Shown: positions 8,850 to 18,569, counted from the stretch's first letter. The stretch: DNA of 58,723 bases from Methanolobus bombayensis (GCF_017873415.1 NZ_JAGGKD010000013.1:1-58723); one strand, 5' to 3'. The notes: generated by a model from the sequence alone, not told the origin. Numbers and translations are program-made.

Positions 8850-9094
8850 TTGAAGATCACTATTGCTACAAACGATACCAACAACGGCAAGATAGTCATG
8901 TTTAATGAGCAATCCAAAGATTTGTTCCACTTTTCAGAAGCAGATAATATTTCTTTTGCCGAAAGCAACAAGATTAGAGCAACGACGGCCAGCACTCCGT
9001 ATTCCGGCAGTCCTACTGGTGTCGTCATTGACACAGCACTTGCTGCTGAAGATATCGTACTGGTTGTTGTGGTTATTATTGTGCTTGTCAGCAT
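8831..9094 (-). CDS. small LPEY membrane protein
   Basis: 87 residues with a Thr/Ser-rich N-terminal third, then GLPEYGVLAVVALILLLSAKE (about 28-48), a hydrophobic helix followed by a short polar loop (SASEKWNKSL), and a second helix (62-83). The LPEY start of the first helix echoes the IPEL motif in the neighbouring convergent protein. The reverse strand is chosen because it encodes these helices and ends in a terminator hairpin, while the plus-strand frame does not. Function unknown; related small proteins probably occur in Methanosarcinales. Confidence 0.6.
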   Translation of the reverse strand: MLTSTIITTTTSTISSAASAVSMTTPVGLPEYGVLAVVALILLLSAKEILSASEKWNKSLDCSLNMTILPLLVSFVAIVIFKVSEIL

Positions 9095-9316
9095 TTGATC
9101 TCCACTCGTCTATTAAAACTACATGATACTATTAATACCTTGTGAAATTATGTTGTATATCTTTTCTATTTTTAATATGATATATCTTCATTGTGTTTTT
9201 AAGGATTTAATTATGGATTTGGTTGCTAAGTAATTTGTTTAGTGTAGCTTGTCAAAACAATTATTGTTCATATTTTAAACAAAAAGTAATTATATTTTTA
9301 CTATCAAGTAATTATC

Positions 9317-9676
9317 ATGTTACGACACAAGGAAAAAACCAAATCAAATCTCTATGGAATAAAAGGTATGCATAATGTTCACTCCTGGCAGGGTCTTGCT
9401 ATACATTTTAAGAACAGTTCCCGTGTAATAAAATGCGATGTATATGATACTTGCCAGTCAGATAAAAGATCTCGTGCCTGTTTTTATTCCACCAAAAGAT
9501 CAGATGCCATATATATGCTTCAGTCAGAATTCAATGTAAGTATTACTGTGGCTGAAAAATTACTTGATACTCTTGTAGATATGGGAGTCACAAAGGCTCT
9601 ACGTTGTCGTAAAGTTGATTCCTCTGGTTTTTGTGATGAAGGATGTCGTATGCTTGCGTTTGAGGAAGATATCTGA
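9317..9676 (+). CDS. hypothetical protein, possible winged helix
   Basis: 119 residues. The basic N-terminus is followed by a patch with cysteines (KCDVYDTCQ, RACFYST), then a helical segment SDAIYMLQSEFNVSITVAEKLLDTLVDMGV that reads like part of a winged-helix fold, and a C-terminal Cys pair (FCDEGC). Five cysteines could bind a metal. It lies 45 bp upstream of purA on the same strand, but purA has its own TATA element. Family not recognised. Confidence 0.5.
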   Translation: MLRHKEKTKSNLYGIKGMHNVHSWQGLAIHFKNSSRVIKCDVYDTCQSDKRSRACFYSTKRSDAIYMLQSEFNVSITVAEKLLDTLVDMGVTKALRCRKVDSSGFCDEGCRMLAFEEDI

Positions 9677-9690
9677 CAGTCAATCAAAAC

Positions 9691-9719
9691 TTTATTAAGC
9701 CAACAGTGCAATTCTGCAC
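9691..9719 (+). promoter_or_regulatory. purA promoter, possibly leaderless, with inverted repeat
   Basis: A TATA-like TTTATTAA (9691-9698) lies about 28 nt before the purA ATG, so transcription would begin at or next to the start codon. No ribosome binding site is present. GTGCA (9706-9710) and TGCAC (9715-9719) form an inverted repeat between TATA box and start, a possible operator. Confidence 0.45.
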
Positions 9720-9721
9720 CC

Positions 9722-10993
9722 ATGTTTACTATTATTACTGGTGCACAATTCGGCGATGAAGGTAAAGGCAAGATAGTTGACCTTATTTCCGGTGACTATG
9801 ATCTGGTTGTTCGTTTCCAGGGAGGAAACAACGCAGGACACACTGTTAAAGTAGGTGAGGACGTATACAAACTTCACCTTATTCCATCAGGTTTTCTTTT
9901 AGATTCAAGGGTTCTGATAGGTCCTGGTACTGTTGTAAATCCTGAAGTACTGGCAGAAGAGCTTGATATGCTGGCAGATGGTGGTATTAATTTAGATGCA
10001 ACCAGAGTTGGTGTTGATGCAAAGGCCAGTATTATAATGCCATATCATATTGAACTGGATGGTCTCAGGGAGTCCCAGAGGACCGAGAAGATTGGCACTA
10101 CCAAGCGTGGTATTGGTTTTGCATATATTGACAAGGTTGCCAGGGATGAGATCCGCATGGGTGACCTTGTGGATAAAGAAAAGTTCCTCAAAAGACTTGA
10201 AGATCTTGCAGCTTCAAAGGAAGCAGCTATAAAAGATCTTGGTGGTGATCCTTCTATTGTTATGGATCAGGAACTCATAGACAAATATGTAAAACTTGGT
10301 GAGCGCTTTGCTTCTTATGTGACTGATGTTTCCTATGAGGTTAACAAAGCACTTGATGAAGGTAAGAATGTACTCGCAGAGGGTGCACAGGGAACTCATC
10401 TCGATGTTATCCACGGGACCCAGAAATTTGTAACTTCTTCATGTACCATTGCTGGTTCTGCATGTGCTAATATTGGTGTTGGTCCTACCAGGGTTGATGA
10501 AGTACTGGCAATTGTAAAAGCATATATTACAAGAGTTGGTGAAGGTCCGTTACCTACAGAACTGTTTGATGACATAGGTTACCAGATACAGGATGTTGGT
10601 GGAGAATTTGGTACTACCACCGGCAGGTCCAGAAGGTGTGGATGGTTCGATCTTCCTTTACTTAAAAAGGCTATTTATCTTAATGGTTACACCTCTATTG
10701 CACTTACTAAACTTGATGTTTTATCAAATCTTGATTCTGTGAGGGTTTGTGTTGCGTATGAACTGGATGGAATGACAATTGATTATCCGCCAGAGGATAC
10801 TTCTGAACTTGCAAGATGCAAACCTGTCTATGAAGATCTTCCTGGATGGGACAGCGACCTAACCGGTGTTACGTCATTTGATGATCTCCCACGGCCAGCT
10901 CAGGACTATGTAACTTATCTTGAAGATAAGATGGGTGTAAAGATTGATTATATTTCTGTAGGTCCTGCAAGAGAGCAGACATTCAGAAAGTAG
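9722..10993 (+). CDS. purA: adenylosuccinate synthase PurA
   Basis: 423 residues. Catalyses IMP + Asp + GTP to adenylosuccinate, the first committed step to AMP. Visible motifs: N-terminal GAQFGDEGKGK with the catalytic Asp and the GTP loop, GGNNAGHTV with the catalytic His, IGTTKRGIGFAY, EGAQGTHLDV, TTTGRSRRCGWFD and TKLDVL. Length is normal for the family (about 425). The cytoplasmic enzyme stands alone and does not appear to be part of a pur operon. It ends in TAG, 144 bp before rps19e. Confidence 0.97.
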   Translation: MFTIITGAQFGDEGKGKIVDLISGDYDLVVRFQGGNNAGHTVKVGEDVYKLHLIPSGFLLDSRVLIGPGTVVNPEVLAEELDMLADGGINLDATRVGVDAKASIIMPYHIELDGLRESQRTEKIGTTKRGIGFAYIDKVARDEIRMGDLVDKEKFLKRLEDLAASKEAAIKDLGGDPSIVMDQELIDKYVKLGERFASYVTDVSYEVNKALDEGKNVLAEGAQGTHLDVIHGTQKFVTSSCTIAGSACANIGVGPTRVDEVLAIVKAYITRVGEGPLPTELFDDIGYQIQDVGGEFGTTTGRSRRCGWFDLPLLKKAIYLNGYTSIALTKLDVLSNLDSVRVCVAYELDGMTIDYPPEDTSELARCKPVYEDLPGWDSDLTGVTSFDDLPRPAQDYVTYLEDKMGVKIDYISVGPAREQTFRK

Positions 10994-11137
10994 TTCGGAT
11001 ATGCAAAAACTGCCGAAAAACGTATATACTACTCAATAGTTTAAACATCACAAATCCAGCTGAACTAATCACCTGATGCAATTGAGTCCTGCAGATGGTG
11101 GGTATCTTAACAGATATTATAATTCAGGAGAATATTA

Positions 11138-11587
11138 ATGACAACTGTATATGACGTTCCTGCAGCCGAGTTTATAGCAAAGGTAGCAGAAAAGTTGAAA
11201 GAGAATGACAAAGTAAATCCGCCTGAGTGGGCAACATACGTTAAGACTGGTGTCCATAAGGAGCTTCCACCACTTGACAAAGAATGGTGGTACACAAGAT
11301 GTGCCGCAGTACTCAGGACTGTATATACTCAGGGTCCGATTGGTGTTGAGAGAATGAGATCTGTCTATGGAGGAAAGAAAGACAGAGGCGTTGCTCCTGG
11401 CAAAAAGGCAAAGGGAAGCGGTGCTATTGCAAGAACTGTTCTTCACCAGCTTGAAGATGCAGGTTTTGTACGCACTCTCAAGAGCGGTCGTGTCGTGTCC
11501 CCACAGGGACAGTCCATGCTTGACAATGTCGCATATGAGGTAAAACAGGAACTTGTAGAAAGCATTCCGGATCTTGCTAAATACTGA
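11138..11587 (+). CDS. rps19e: 30S ribosomal protein S19e
   Basis: 149 residues, the full archaeal/eukaryal S19e: N-terminal [55 protein letters not shown], and C-terminal winged helix with [10 protein letters not shown] component of the small-subunit head needed for 18S/16S maturation in eukaryotes. GGAG lies 7 nt before the ATG. It is the first gene of the conserved archaeal cluster S19e-PDCD5-PP-loop-L39e-L31e-aIF6-LX-prefoldin-FtsY. Confidence 0.97.
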   Translation: MTTVYDVPAAEFIAKVAEKLKENDKVNPPEWATYVKTGVHKELPPLDKEWWYTRCAAVLRTVYTQGPIGVERMRSVYGGKKDRGVAPGKKAKGSGAIARTVLHQLEDAGFVRTLKSGRVVSPQGQSMLDNVAYEVKQELVESIPDLAKY

Positions 11588-11658
11588 ATGCGAATTCCTG
11601 CCCGGTAACTTCTATAAAGAATCAATGCTTATTTCTTTGTACAGCATAGGTGACTTTC

Positions 11659-12024
11659 ATGACGGATGACCTTGAAGAAATAAAGAGAAAAAGACTTGCA
11701 CAACTCCAACAGCAACAACAGGCTTCCCAACAACAACAGATGGGCGGTGCTGATATGCAGGCAGCAATGCAACAGGAGCAAATGCAGGCTGAGATGGAAG
11801 CAAAGAAGCAGGCTCTGATGCGTCAGATCCTGACTCCGGAAGCGCGTGAGAGATTGACAAATCTGCGCATGTCCCGAAAGGAACTTGTTGAGCAGCTTGA
11901 AAGCCAGTTGATCATGCTTGCACAGAGTGGCAGGCTTCAGACCAAGATCGACGATGAAAAACTCAAACAGCTTCTGGTACAGATGCAGCCAAAGAAGAGG
12001 GAAACCACTATAAAGCGTATGTGA
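11659..12024 (+). CDS. PDCD5-family DNA-binding protein
   Basis: 121 residues. The archaeal homologue of PDCD5/TFAR19: N-terminal DDLEEIKRKRLAQLQ helix, a Gln-rich low-complexity stretch (about 13-45), then the three-helix core ILTPEARERLTNLRMSRKELVEQLESQLIMLAQSGRLQTKIDDEKLKQLL and a basic tail. The start ATG at 11659 has GGTGA 5 nt upstream; an earlier in-frame GTG is part of that site. The partner in archaea is not established; the position beside S19e is widely conserved. Confidence 0.92.
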   Translation: MTDDLEEIKRKRLAQLQQQQQASQQQQMGGADMQAAMQQEQMQAEMEAKKQALMRQILTPEARERLTNLRMSRKELVEQLESQLIMLAQSGRLQTKIDDEKLKQLLVQMQPKKRETTIKRM

Positions 12025-12033
12025 GCGGCCTTC

Positions 12034-12633
12034 ATGTATGTATCAGTTTTGTTCAGTGGTGGTAAGGACAGTTCTCTGTCTGCAATACTACTGGAACCTT
12101 TCTTTGAGGTTGAACTTGTAACATGTGGTTTTTCGCTACTTCCTGTCGGTGAGGTAGCTGCTGAAACTGCAGAAAGGCTTGGTTTTCCACACCGGATGAT
12201 CAAACCAGATGGTTCAATTCTCGAAAAGGCATATGATATGATACTGCAGGATGGCTTCCCAAAGAATGCTATCAATTTCATTCACAGGAATGTGATAGAG
12301 CATCTTGCTTCTGATCCTAATGTAAGTTTCATTGCAGATGGGATTCGTCGTGATGATCGGGTTCCTTTGCTTGAATTATCACAAATAAGGAGCATTGAGG
12401 ATCGTTTAGGTGTTCATTATGTATGCCCGCTTAAAGGATTCGGACGTGCTGCGGTGAATGAACTTGTACAAAAGCATCTGGTAATTGAAGAAGGTCTTAG
12501 TGAGGATATACTGAAAGCGGATTATGAAACTGAGCTTAGGGAAATGATAATTCAAAATCATGGCCCTGAAAAGGTCAGGGAAATATTCCCTTCTCATGTT
12601 CAATCTCATGTTATCGAACGCAGGAATGCGTGA
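12034..12633 (+). CDS. PP-loop ATPase-like protein (asparagine synthase/alpha-hydrolase family)
   Basis: 199 residues starting MYVSVLFSGGKDSSLSAIL: the SGGKDSS PP-loop binds ATP pyrophosphate in N-type ATP pyrophosphatases, which adenylate a substrate before amidation or sulphuration. Further conserved segments are IADGIRRDDRVP and the CPLKGFGR stretch. Length fits the archaeal single-domain family found between PDCD5 and L39e. The substrate is unknown; by position a role in tRNA or ribosome modification is possible. It starts 9 bp after the PDCD5 gene, so is co-transcribed. Confidence 0.8.
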   Translation: MYVSVLFSGGKDSSLSAILLEPFFEVELVTCGFSLLPVGEVAAETAERLGFPHRMIKPDGSILEKAYDMILQDGFPKNAINFIHRNVIEHLASDPNVSFIADGIRRDDRVPLLELSQIRSIEDRLGVHYVCPLKGFGRAAVNELVQKHLVIEEGLSEDILKADYETELREMIIQNHGPEKVREIFPSHVQSHVIERRNA

Positions 12634-12744
12634 AAGAATGAAAAAGCGAACTTAAGGACATGATTAAGGATTTATACAATAATTATGTTATAAGTTCAAA
12701 ATTCAATCAATAATTTAATACAAATCATAGCATAGGTGAGACAA

Positions 12745-12900
12745 GTGAGCCACAATACTAAAGGACAGAAGACTAGGTTGGCAAAAGCACACAGGCAGAA
12801 CCACAGGGTTCCGACCTGGGTCATCATAAAAACCGATCGTAAGGTCGTTAGCCATCCAAAGAGAAGACACTGGAGAAGAAGCAGTCTTGATGTGAAATAA
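12745..12900 (+). CDS. rpl39e: 50S ribosomal protein L39e
   Basis: 51 residues, highly basic, with the family landmarks [25 protein letters not shown] and the C-terminal [13 protein letters not shown]39e lines the peptide exit tunnel. It starts with GTG, preceded by GGTGA 4 nt upstream. Followed after 13 bp by rpl31e. Confidence 0.96.
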   Translation: MSHNTKGQKTRLAKAHRQNHRVPTWVIIKTDRKVVSHPKRRHWRRSSLDVK

Positions 12901-12913
12901 GTAGGTGACTATA

Positions 12914-13180
12914 ATGGAAGAAGATATGGTAAAAGAGCAGATCTATACGATCCCTCTCCGCAGCGTGAAATCAACTCCTCGCTGGAAGAGATCCAGAAAG
13001 GCTGTAAAAGTTATCAGAGAATACCTTACAAAACACATGAAGGTAGAGCCTGATATGGTCAAGATAGACAGGACCATCAATGAAAAAGTATGGGAACATG
13101 GTTCTGAGAAACCACCTCTGTCCATTCGTGTAAGAGCGGCAAAGTTCGAGGATGGAGAAGTTCAGGCAGAACTCGCATAA
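12914..13180 (+). CDS. rpl31e: 50S ribosomal protein L31e
   Basis: 88 residues: [35 protein letters not shown], and [22 protein letters not shown], all characteristic of L31e, which sits near the tunnel exit. The ATG at 12914 is preferred to the GTG at 12905 because GGTGA lies 5 nt before it. Confidence 0.96.
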   Translation: MEEDMVKEQIYTIPLRSVKSTPRWKRSRKAVKVIREYLTKHMKVEPDMVKIDRTINEKVWEHGSEKPPLSIRVRAAKFEDGEVQAELA

Positions 13181-13216
13181 ATGCTCCCGGGTATCATTCC
13201 AGTTTAAGATTAAATA

Positions 13217-13873
13217 ATGATACGAACTGCAAATATTCAGGAAAGCCCCATAATAGGGGCTTTTGCAACGTGTACTGAAGATATGGTACTTGTACCTCTG
13301 AACACGCCAGAGGCTGTCCGTGAAAAGTTAGGACAGTTTTTACAGGTAAATGTAGTGGGCACTCTTGTCAATGGAAGTACTATTGTGGGTTCACTTTGTC
13401 GAGGTAATTCCAATGCATTGCTTGTTTCAAAGGGTTCAACTATAAGAGGACAGGACCAGATCGATATTCCTATAGCAGAGTTACCAGGAAAACTCAATGC
13501 TGTTGGCAATGTGGTACTTGCGAATGATTCATCAGCATTGGTACATCCTGAACTTAACGACAGGTCTGTAGAACTGATTGAAAAAGCTCTCAAGGTTGAT
13601 GTTAAAAGGGGTACAATCGGCGGTGTAAAAGCCGTGGGTATGGCCGGGGTTGCAACAAATAAAGGTTTACTTGTAAACCCACGTGCAACGGATTCGGAGC
13701 TTTCAATTCTTGAAGAGCTATTTGATCTGCCAGTGGATATAGGCACTGTTAATTACGGAACGCAGATGGTCGGTTCAGGACTGATCGCAAATTCCAAGGG
13801 TTACGTCGCAGGTTCGCAGACCACAGGTCATGAACTGGGAAGAATAGAAGATGCCCTGGACTTTTTAGAATAA
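13217..13873 (+). CDS. eif6: translation initiation factor aIF-6
   Basis: 218 residues with the five-fold pentein repeat of aIF6/eIF6. Recognisable stretches: [56 protein letters not shown] and [22 protein letters not shown]. It binds the 50S subunit and blocks premature joining with 30S. Length is typical (about 220). Located 36 bp after rpl31e. Confidence 0.97.
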   Translation: MIRTANIQESPIIGAFATCTEDMVLVPLNTPEAVREKLGQFLQVNVVGTLVNGSTIVGSLCRGNSNALLVSKGSTIRGQDQIDIPIAELPGKLNAVGNVVLANDSSALVHPELNDRSVELIEKALKVDVKRGTIGGVKAVGMAGVATNKGLLVNPRATDSELSILEELFDLPVDIGTVNYGTQMVGSGLIANSKGYVAGSQTTGHELGRIEDALDFLE

Positions 13874-13891
13874 TGGTTTAAGGTGATTTAT

Positions 13892-14068
13892 ATGAAGACA
13901 TTTCAGGTTACAGGCACATTTAAAGCCGGAATTGCATGGGAAAAGTTCACAAAGGTCATTGAAAGCCAGAATGAGAAGAATGCAATGGATAAAGTGTATT
14001 CTCTCTTTGGCAGCAAACATGGCCTTAAAAGGAACTTTATAAAGATTGAAAGTATAACTGAGGCATGA
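13892..14068 (+). CDS. rpl18a: 50S ribosomal protein L18a/LX
   Basis: 58 residues: [13 protein letters not shown]...[30 protein letters not shown] and IKIESI, as in archaeal LX (half of eukaryotic L18a). The ATG at 13892 has GGTGA 5 nt upstream; the GTG inside that site is not the start. It lies between aif6 and prefoldin alpha. Confidence 0.94.
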   Translation: MKTFQVTGTFKAGIAWEKFTKVIESQNEKNAMDKVYSLFGSKHGLKRNFIKIESITEA

Positions 14069-14071
14069 TCC

Positions 14072-14509
14072 ATGGCAGATATGAATGAACAGGATCCAAG
14101 GGCGCTTGCAAACCAGCACCGAGAGCTTCAAAAGCGCGTGGAGATGGTACAGCAGCAGATGAGCATGGTCCAGATATCACTAGAGGATTGTAACAGAGCA
14201 ATTAATACAATAGATGAGCTCAGCAATGTTTCAGCAGGTTCTGAAATGATGTTTCCTATAGGTTCCGGTTCATTTGTATATGCCAGCATCAGTAATACCG
14301 ACAAAGCAGTAGTTGATATTGGTGCAGGGTTAACTGTTGAACGACCTATTCCTGAAGCAAAGGAGATTCTCCAGCGCCGCAGGGAAAAACTCACAACAGC
14401 TCTTGATAATATGAACGGTTCCCTGTCCCAGTTAGGTCAGCAGATGCAGTCTATTGAATCATATCTTGCAAGGCTCCAGCAGCCTCAAGGTAATCCGGGT
14501 TCCCAGTGA
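14072..14509 (+). CDS. pfdA: prefoldin subunit alpha
   Basis: 145 residues: an N-terminal coiled-coil helix (RALANQHRELQKRVEMVQQQ), a central beta-hairpin pair (MMFPIGSGSFVYASISNTDKAVVDIGAG) and a C-terminal helix (RREKLTTALDNMNGSLSQLG). Two alpha and four beta subunits form the jellyfish-shaped holdase that passes proteins to the thermosome. The C-terminal Gln/Pro tail is unstructured. Only 3 bp separate it from rpl18a. Confidence 0.95.
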   Translation: MADMNEQDPRALANQHRELQKRVEMVQQQMSMVQISLEDCNRAINTIDELSNVSAGSEMMFPIGSGSFVYASISNTDKAVVDIGAGLTVERPIPEAKEILQRRREKLTTALDNMNGSLSQLGQQMQSIESYLARLQQPQGNPGSQ

Positions 14510-14555
14510 ACCCTTTTCTTTTTTCTATTTTTAACAAATTTACGAGTTGTATTCC

Positions 14556-15683
14556 GTGTTCAATAAGCTTAAGGCAAAACTCAGTGGTTTCAAGGAAAAG
14601 ATAGGATCCAAGATCGATGAAAAAGCAGTTGAAATCGAACCTGTGGAAGGGGAAGTAGCAGGTTCCCCGGAAGGATCGGAATCCTTAGGTTCAGCTGGTG
14701 ACTCGTCTCCTTCTTCACCGGTGGAAAAAGAGGATGTAGTTCCTGTCGAAGAAAAGAATCCAGTTCAAAAAGAAGAAAACGGTGTTACTAAAAAGTTTGG
14801 TTTTGCACAAAAGGCTAAAGCTCTTGTTTTTGAAAGAGAATTCATTCTGGAAGAGGACGATCTCGAAGAGTCTCTATGGGACCTGGAGATGGCACTTCTT
14901 GAAAGTGATATTGCACTTTCGGTTTCAGAAGCTATTGTAAATTCTGTAAAAGATCAGCTTGTAGGGACCAGAAGGCGTATTGGCAGCAATACGGGGAATA
15001 TTGTGGAAGAAGCCCTTAAAAAAGCCATCTATGATGTAATGAGTGCCAATATTTTCGATCTTGATGACTACGTGAAGAATGCAAAGAAACCAGTTCACAT
15101 AGTTTTCATTGGTATAAACGGTACAGGAAAAACAACTTCAATTGCCAAGTTATCCAAACGTTTCCAGGATCAAGGAATGTCTGTTGTTGTTGCTGCAGGT
15201 GACACATTCAGAGCAGGAGCAATTGATCAGCTTGCCATTCATGCAGATAAGGTCGGAGTGAAAATAATCAAACACCAGGAGCAAGGCGATCCAGCTGCTG
15301 TTATTTACGATGCAATTCAGCATGCTAAAGCTCACAATGTTGACATTGTACTGTCTGATACTGCAGGCAGGATGCATACTAACATCAATCTTATGGAGCA
15401 GCTTAAAAAAGTATGCCGTGTAGCTCCGCCGGATCTTATTATCTTTGTAGATGAAGCGGTTGCAGGTAATGATGCTGTGGAAAGAGCAGCTCAGTTCAAT
15501 GAAGCCGTTCCTATAAATGGTTCAATTCTGACAAAAACAGATGCTGATTCCAAAGGTGGTGCAGCAATTTCCATTGCATACATCACAGGAAAACCAATTT
15601 TGTTCCTTGGAATGGGTCAGGGATATGATGATATTCGCAAATTCGATCCACAATGGTTCGTGGATCAGTTATTCGGGGAATGA
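14556..15683 (+). CDS. ftsY: signal recognition particle receptor FtsY
   Basis: 375 residues. An acidic N-terminal segment (about 25-80, rich in Glu, Ser and Val) typical of FtsY A-domains precedes the helical N domain and the NG GTPase: GINGTGKTTSIAKL (G1), AAGDTFRAGAIDQL, DTAGRMHTN (G3), TKTDADSKGGAAIS (G4 region) and GMGQGYDDIRKFD. It docks ribosome-SRP complexes at the membrane. The GTG at 14556 (MFNKLKAKLSGF) is chosen over the TTG at 14547 by family N-terminus; no good ribosome binding site is seen. Last gene of the cluster. Confidence 0.95.
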   Translation: MFNKLKAKLSGFKEKIGSKIDEKAVEIEPVEGEVAGSPEGSESLGSAGDSSPSSPVEKEDVVPVEEKNPVQKEENGVTKKFGFAQKAKALVFEREFILEEDDLEESLWDLEMALLESDIALSVSEAIVNSVKDQLVGTRRRIGSNTGNIVEEALKKAIYDVMSANIFDLDDYVKNAKKPVHIVFIGINGTGKTTSIAKLSKRFQDQGMSVVVAAGDTFRAGAIDQLAIHADKVGVKIIKHQEQGDPAAVIYDAIQHAKAHNVDIVLSDTAGRMHTNINLMEQLKKVCRVAPPDLIIFVDEAVAGNDAVERAAQFNEAVPINGSILTKTDADSKGGAAISIAYITGKPILFLGMGQGYDDIRKFDPQWFVDQLFGE

Positions 15684-15762
15684 TGTTCATTCCTTAATTT
15701 ATTTTCTAAGTTTTTATTGGTTTAATATTTTGATTTGTTTTAAAGAATAAAGAATTAAGCTG

Positions 15763-15779
15763 GCAGATAATTTATCTGC
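15763..15779 (-). terminator. trp operon terminator hairpin
   Basis: GCAGATAA-T-TTATCTGC is a perfect palindrome overlapping the trpA stop codon. On the minus strand it continues into T-rich sequence toward 15730. It lies between the convergent ftsY and trpA ends. Confidence 0.5.
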
Positions 15780-16545
15780 AGCTTTCCTTTAATTCTGATG
15801 CAAGTTTTTCTACTCTTTCATTTACATCTTCGCCAGAAGCAATTATGTTAACAAAAGCCGAACCTACAATAAATGCATCAGCACCTGCTTTGATAACTTC
15901 TGCAGCCTGCTTTCCATTGGAAATTCCAAAACCTACAGCCTTTGGCACTTCTGTATCAATGCCTGCGAGAATATTCTTTGTTGATTCAGCCACATCAACT
16001 CTTTCTCCAGTAACTCCAAGTCTTGAAACAATGTAGACAAAACCTGATGTTTTTTCCAGATTTTTTTCCATTCTTTTGCCGGTGGTCACAGGTGTTATCA
16101 GGAAGATAAGATCAACACCATTTTCCTTACATGAATCTTGCAATTCATCTGCTTCTTCTGCAGGAAGGTCAGGTACGATAATTCCTGTGATGCCTGCTTC
16201 AGCACAATCTTTTGCAAATTTCACCGTCCCTCTCTTGTATATGAGATTGTAATATGTCATACAGACAAGAGGAACATTTTCTTTAATTGATGCGGCCATC
16301 TCAAAGTAGATGTCCGGATTCATTCCTGCTGCAAGTGCCCTGGTTGATGCAGCCTGTATGGTAGGCCCGTCTGCAACCGGATCTGAAAAAGGCAGTCCAA
16401 GTTCAACGATATCCGCTCCACCTTTTACAAGTGCATGAACTATTTCTTTTGTAGCTTCAGCAGAAGGGTCGCCTGCACAGACATAGGCAATAAGTGCCTT
16501 TTCATTTTTTCCCTTAAGTTCTGCGAATTTATCTGCAATTCTCAC
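15772..16545 (-). CDS. trpA: tryptophan synthase alpha chain
   Basis: 257 residues, TIM barrel that cleaves indole-3-glycerol phosphate to indole and glyceraldehyde-3-phosphate. Catalytic Glu lies in [15 protein letters not shown] and Asp in [15 protein letters not shown]; the phosphate-binding end has [10 protein letters not shown] and [12 protein letters not shown]. The GTG start at 16545 follows AGGAGG by 7 nt and overlaps the trpB stop by 4 nt (GTGA), so translation is coupled. Confidence 0.97.
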   Translation of the reverse strand: MRIADKFAELKGKNEKALIAYVCAGDPSAEATKEIVHALVKGGADIVELGLPFSDPVADGPTIQAASTRALAAGMNPDIYFEMAASIKENVPLVCMTYYNLIYKRGTVKFAKDCAEAGITGIIVPDLPAEEADELQDSCKENGVDLIFLITPVTTGKRMEKNLEKTSGFVYIVSRLGVTGERVDVAESTKNILAGIDTEVPKAVGFGISNGKQAAEVIKAGADAFIVGSAFVNIIASGEDVNERVEKLASELKESCR

Positions 16546-17744
16546 TGGCAAGCCTCCTTTTCTTCTTCTTCTTTTAATTTAAATACTGTTTCAAGATCCT
16601 TGTCTCCTCTTCCGGAAAGGTTGATAACAACAAGATCTCCGAGCTCCCTGGTTTTTGCCATTTTCATAACATAAGCAACCGCATGTGATGATTCAAGTGC
16701 GGGAATTATCCCTTCAAGGCGGCTTAGCTCATAGAAAGCTTCCAGTGCCTCATCATCACTGATACTACATGGAGTGATTCTTCCAATGTCTGCAAGATAT
16801 GCAAGCTCTGGTCCGACTCCAGAATAGTCAAGTCCGGCTGATACGGAACTGGATTCAAGTATCTGTCCGTACTTATCCTGAAGTATTAGTGTGTGTGCGC
16901 CCTGTAGGATTCCTTCTTCACCAACACAAAGAGATGCAGAGTGTAAAGCTTCTTTTTCAGTAGTTTTCATTTCTTTCCCACCTGCTTCCACAGGGAACAG
17001 TTTAACGTCCTTATCATCGATAAAAGGATGGAATATTCCCATGGCATTGCTTCCGCCGCCTGCGCATGCAACAATTGAATCTGGATATCTTCCTTCTTTC
17101 TCCATGATCTGTTCTTTTACTTCTTTTCCAATAACACTCTGGAAATCCCTTACTATCATGGGATATGGATGCGGTCCCACAACAGAACCAATGAGGTAAT
17201 GTGTATTCTCCACATTTGTTACCCAGTCCCTGAGAGCCTCATTAATGGCATCCTTTAGTGTCTTTGAACCTGATTCCACGGAATGCACTTTGCAACCCAT
17301 GAGTTCCATTCTGTAAACATTCATGTGCTGGCGCATGACATCTTTTGCACCCATGTAAACTTCGGATTCAAAACCCATATTTGCAGCAGCCATTGCAGTT
17401 GCAGTTCCATGCTGTCCTGCCCCCGTCTCAGCTATAATACGTGTCTTTCCCATGTATTTAGCCAGCAATGCCTGTCCAAGTGTATTATTAAGTTTGTGAG
17501 CACCACCATGAACAAGGTCTTCGCGTTTTAGATATATTTTTATCCCATATTTTTTACTCAGATTCCTGGCAAAATAGAGGGGAGTTTCCCTACCAGCAAA
17601 TTCTTTCATGTAATAATCAAGTTCTTCCAGAAACTTCGGATCATCCTTGTAACGATTATAGGCTTCTTCAAGCTCAGTAAGTGCTGGCATTAGTACTTCA
17701 GGAACGAATTGTCCACCAAATTTGCCATACATTGCTTTTTTCAT
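16542..17744 (-). CDS. trpB: tryptophan synthase beta chain
   Basis: 400 residues, PLP enzyme joining indole to serine. The PLP lysine is in [20 protein letters not shown]. Other signatures are RPTPLYFA-like [32 protein letters not shown] and [10 protein letters not shown] (here [11 protein letters not shown]). It is the TrpB1 type that pairs with TrpA, beginning [19 protein letters not shown] lies 7 nt upstream of the ATG. It sits 21 bp after trpC. Confidence 0.97.
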   Translation of the reverse strand: MKKAMYGKFGGQFVPEVLMPALTELEEAYNRYKDDPKFLEELDYYMKEFAGRETPLYFARNLSKKYGIKIYLKREDLVHGGAHKLNNTLGQALLAKYMGKTRIIAETGAGQHGTATAMAAANMGFESEVYMGAKDVMRQHMNVYRMELMGCKVHSVESGSKTLKDAINEALRDWVTNVENTHYLIGSVVGPHPYPMIVRDFQSVIGKEVKEQIMEKEGRYPDSIVACAGGGSNAMGIFHPFIDDKDVKLFPVEAGGKEMKTTEKEALHSASLCVGEEGILQGAHTLILQDKYGQILESSSVSAGLDYSGVGPELAYLADIGRITPCSISDDEALEAFYELSRLEGIIPALESSHAVAYVMKMAKTRELGDLVVINLSGRGDKDLETVFKLKEEEEKEACQ

Positions 17745-17765
17745 TGTTATTCTCCGTATCCTTAA

Positions 17766-18569
17766 TTAATTATCAAGTGCATCAACAAGTTCTTTTGTTT
17801 TTGCGTATATTTTCCCGCTTTTAATAATAGATGTACCAACAAGTACGGCATCAGCTCCAGCTTCAATGACTCTTTTTATATCCTCTGCAGTATGCATTCC
17901 ACTTTCACTGATGACAATGTGACTCTGGTTATTCTCACTATCAAATCTCTTGATTAACGGTATAAGTCGAAGTGTAGTATCAAGATTGATTTCAAGATTG
18001 CTCAGGTCACGGTTATTTATTCCTATGATCTTCGCTTTTGTATCAAGTGCTTTTTCAAGTTCACTTTCATTATGGATCTCCACAAGTGGTTCAAAACCTT
18101 TTGAGATTGCTATATCCACCATTTTCACGAGCCTATCGCCAAGAATGCCGGCAATAAGTAATATAAGATCACTTTTTTCTTCATTGAATTGTTTTTCATC
18201 AATGATGAAATCCTTACGTAGCACAGGCAGAGATATATCATCTCTTACTGCTCTGAGATTATCGAGCGAACCATGGAAAAATTCAGGTTCGGTAAGTACG
18301 GATATTGCCACTGCCCCGGCTTTCTCCATTTCCGTTGCTATTATAACAGCATCCTCTGGTTCAATATCCCGAAGTTTTTTCCCTGGTGATGCAGGTTTAA
18401 CCTCTGCAATTACCGCAACCTTTCCCTTTTTTTTTCTTTCATTAATTAAAGTGAGTATGTTTCTTCTATCTTCACATATTTCCCTATTATCATAAGGTTC
18501 TGTTCTTGTTTTGAGATTCCTGACTCTCTTTTCAGTAGAACTGACTATATCATTTATTACGGCGTGCAT
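17766..18569 (-). CDS. trpC: indole-3-glycerol phosphate synthase
   Basis: 267 residues. Ring closure of CdRP to indole-glycerol phosphate. Motifs: AVIAEVKPASPGKKLRDI, AVAISVLTEPEFFHGS, LPVLRKDFIIDE, IIGINNRDLSNLEI, VISESGMHTAEDI and ADAVLVGTSIIKS, with catalytic Lys and Glu in the expected places. The ATG at 18569 is preferred to a TTG at 18593, which overlaps the operator. First gene of trpCBA; the remaining trp genes are not in the window. Confidence 0.95.
   Translation of the reverse strand: MHAVINDIVSSTEKRVRNLKTRTEPYDNREICEDRRNILTLINERKKKGKVAVIAEVKPASPGKKLRDIEPEDAVIIATEMEKAGAVAISVLTEPEFFHGSLDNLRAVRDDISLPVLRKDFIIDEKQFNEEKSDLILLIAGILGDRLVKMVDIAISKGFEPLVEIHNESELEKALDTKAKIIGINNRDLSNLEINLDTTLRLIPLIKRFDSENNQSHIVISESGMHTAEDIKRVIEAGADAVLVGTSIIKSGKIYAKTKELVDALDN

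Noticed and set aside
8766-9098. Plus-strand open frame opposite the LPEY membrane protein
   Set aside because: It has no recognisable fold or ribosome binding site, whereas the minus strand encodes two membrane helices and ends in a terminator hairpin.
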